Positions 62,382 through 64,000 of a DNA stretch of 64,000 nucleotides are shown piece by piece; the first letter of the stretch is position 1; every line of letters starts with the position of its first letter. Position numbers and translations under genes: made by a program. Source of the stretch: Voacanga thouarsii. Its lineage: Eukaryota; Streptophyta; Magnoliopsida; Gentianales; Apocynaceae. The stretch is from positions 2,108,001-2,172,000 of the forward strand of contig JANUWF010001479.1 in assembly GCA_026120185.1 (NCBI GenBank), read 5' to 3'. The notes beneath the pieces were generated by a model. That model saw only the letters and a list, made by a program, of their open reading frames with translations. It was not told where the DNA came from and made no database searches.

Positions 62382-64000
62382 TGATGCTCTGAAAACGAAA
62401 CAGAAGCCATGCATGCGATACAAACGAAGCCAACAACAACACAGGGAGTGCGCAACGGAAGAATAAAAATTTTAATACCTCTGCATTGTGTTGGTTTTCG
62501 TGGCTGTGAAGTAGATGTCGAGCGGACCACTGATACAGTTTCAACTCTAGATGACATCTCCAGTTGATGACCCGCCAATCTCCTACTCCTCTGTGGCATG
62601 AACACGAAGCTTTTCGCCTCTCAAAATATTCCACTGGCCAATCTAGTTGGTGAAACAACTTAGGCGAGAAGAAACTCTTCTTGATCCTTTGCTATTGTTT
62701 TAGTAAAATCAAGAAGAAGACACAAAGGAAAAAGTGAACGAGAGAGAAAGCTTGGCAGATGAAAATAAACTCTGTGTTTTTTGTGTGTTTATTATGTTAA
62801 GGAAAAAAAAAAAAACCCATCCCAACACATTACTATTCACACTATCAGATAATCAAAACACTGAGTTTTGATATTTCAAAACTACCGGGGGCTATCAACA
62901 GAAGAGGTTTGGCTAAACCTTAACTCATCTGTTCCATGAATCAAAATAACCCTTTAGTCCAAGCTATTAGGCCAAAATTAACTTATTATTTTCCTTGGAC
63001 CCAATCAGCCCAAAAATAATAACTATTAATTATTTATTTTCTTGGCCCATTAAAATAATCCAATAAATAATTAATGAGCTCAAATGAACTAAAATAATTA
63101 TTTAAGCCTTTTATTAACTAGTTTAAGCCTAAGTTAATTTTTTTAATAATTCAATCTGTGCTTATGCCCTGAATAATTAATTAACCAATTAAACTAGATA
63201 ATAAAATTAATTTCTCTCATTCCTTTATTTTATTCTACTAAAATAACTAAAATACCTTTGCTATATAAATAGCTGTATTTTGCACTTTAAATATTTTCTA
63301 ATATCACCATAAGGAAACATTGACCCCAAGGACAATATTGTCTTCGACCTACAAGTAAAATTACTAAAATACTCCTATACACATAGTTGTGTATTTAGAG
63401 AGGAAAGAGTGTACTAACACCTTTCTAAAAGACATCTACCATTCTTATACTTCTAGTCCAATGATCCACAATTTCTTGGAATATTTTCGCTTTTCAAGGG
63501 AGCTACCCTAAATCCAATATCTAAGTCATGTTCCCCAGAGCCTTGATTAATTAGATCATTTGGACAACCACCAGGGGCGATATAGTGTAGACACTATCTT
63601 GTACAAATCTGTCTTAACTAACTAGTTACATATACCAAACATACAAGTATATTGGTCCTTCTAAAGAACCTCAGCTATAGTATATTAAAGTATACGCTTT
63701 TAGCTTCGTCAGACCACTAACTTATACTCAAGCTGTAACAGTAGTAGTATAGATTTCTATCACGTAGTACTTTTAAAAACCACTACTATAGGTCATGTTC
63801 TACGTATTCGAAATACGCTTGTGTTATGAAATGAGAAGACTACTCATTGGCTAAAGGTAAGTCATTCCCTATTTAGAATTCATAACATAATAACCTTGCC
63901 ATAATGAGATTCTCATTCTCATCATCTGGTTAAGAATAATAGTTTATATGTTAAGTATCCCATAGTCCATACCTTACTGTGAAAGACCTCCATTCACATG
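62382..64000 (-). repeat. Cop3 5' LTR, incomplete at window edge
   Basis: Begins TGATGCTCTGAAAACG and runs past base 64000, alignable to the 3' LTR (54792-56715) throughout. It has the palindrome at 63803-63817 and a TATA-like CTATATAAATAGC near 63260. A gap near 63236 relative to the 3' LTR (about 110 bases around 55650-55780) is a copy-specific deletion. Confidence 0.9.

Larger units (their letters stand above)
54792..64000 (-). mobile_element. Ty1/copia element Cop3, 5' LTR running out of window
   Basis: A minus-strand copia element with 3' LTR 54792-56715, polypurine tract, RNase H, RT, integrase, protease, gag, leader, primer site and the first 1619 bases of the 5' LTR (from 62382). The gene order and protein sequence match Cop1 and Cop2. 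The integrase triad ends in Asp and the protease site is lost, so it is defective. It interrupts a chromovirus-like LTR. The left target pentamer is ACGGT (54787-54791), and its partner lies beyond 64000. Confidence 0.93.

Overview
This is nuclear DNA from a plant, almost certainly a eudicot. It is AT-rich and has no operons, rRNA or tRNA genes. Nearly every readable coding trace belongs to a plant transposable-element family: Ty1/copia including a Sirevirus, Ty3/gypsy of the Athila/Tat type, and CACTA (En/Spm) DNA transposons. The only trace of a host gene is the first exon of a coiled-coil NLR resistance gene. I see no intact gene. The region reads as a nested transposon graveyard. All names such as Cop1 or Gyp1 are labels for this report only.

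Layout: (1) 1-5564, Cop1, a plus-strand Ty1/copia element whose 5' end is outside the window; its 3' LTR is 3524-5564. (2) 5565-17212, Gyp1, a minus-strand Athila-type Ty3/gypsy element with its 5' LTR at 15681-17212. Its integrase is split by a solo gypsy LTR (8216-10044, target duplication ACTAG), and its RNase H/integrase linker by a solo copia LTR (10440-12457, duplication AATTC). (3) 17213-32064, CAC-A, an old minus-strand CACTA element with a TNP1-like gene (about 17380-18592), a TNP2 transposase (about 26200-28565) and a right terminus at 32064. It carries a second CACTA end (CAC-B, 18593 to about 20163), 3 kb of anonymous DNA, the NLR fragment (23283-23669) and a copia LTR (23853-26195). 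(4) About 32065-50498, Sire1, a minus-strand Sirevirus with an envelope-like third reading frame. It is interrupted by a solo gypsy LTR (32100-33637, duplication CTTGT) and by Cop2 (39841-48943), a complete minus-strand copia element sitting in its gag. (5) 50499-51880, anonymous DNA. (6) 51881-54791, a chromovirus-like LTR containing a 12 x 25 bp minisatellite. (7) 54792-64000, Cop3, a minus-strand copia element of the Cop1/Cop2 superfamily whose 5' LTR runs out of the window.

The order of events follows from the interruptions. Sire1 came first, and CAC-A appears to have landed in its envelope-like region. Gyp1 then landed in or beside CAC-A, and the solo LTRs and Cop1 landed in Gyp1. Cop2 landed in the Sire1 gag. 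The copia copies have lost different essential residues: the integrase triad is D-D-E in Cop1 but D-D-K in Cop2 and D-D-D in Cop3, and the Sire1 reverse transcriptase has YVDE in place of YVDD. None looks autonomous.

No new defence or metabolic system is visible. The observations most worth following are the Sirevirus envelope-like frame, the truncated NLR beside a copia LTR that lacks a target duplication, the GC-rich palindromic leaders of Cop2 and Cop3, and the strong hairpin in the CAC-B subterminal array.
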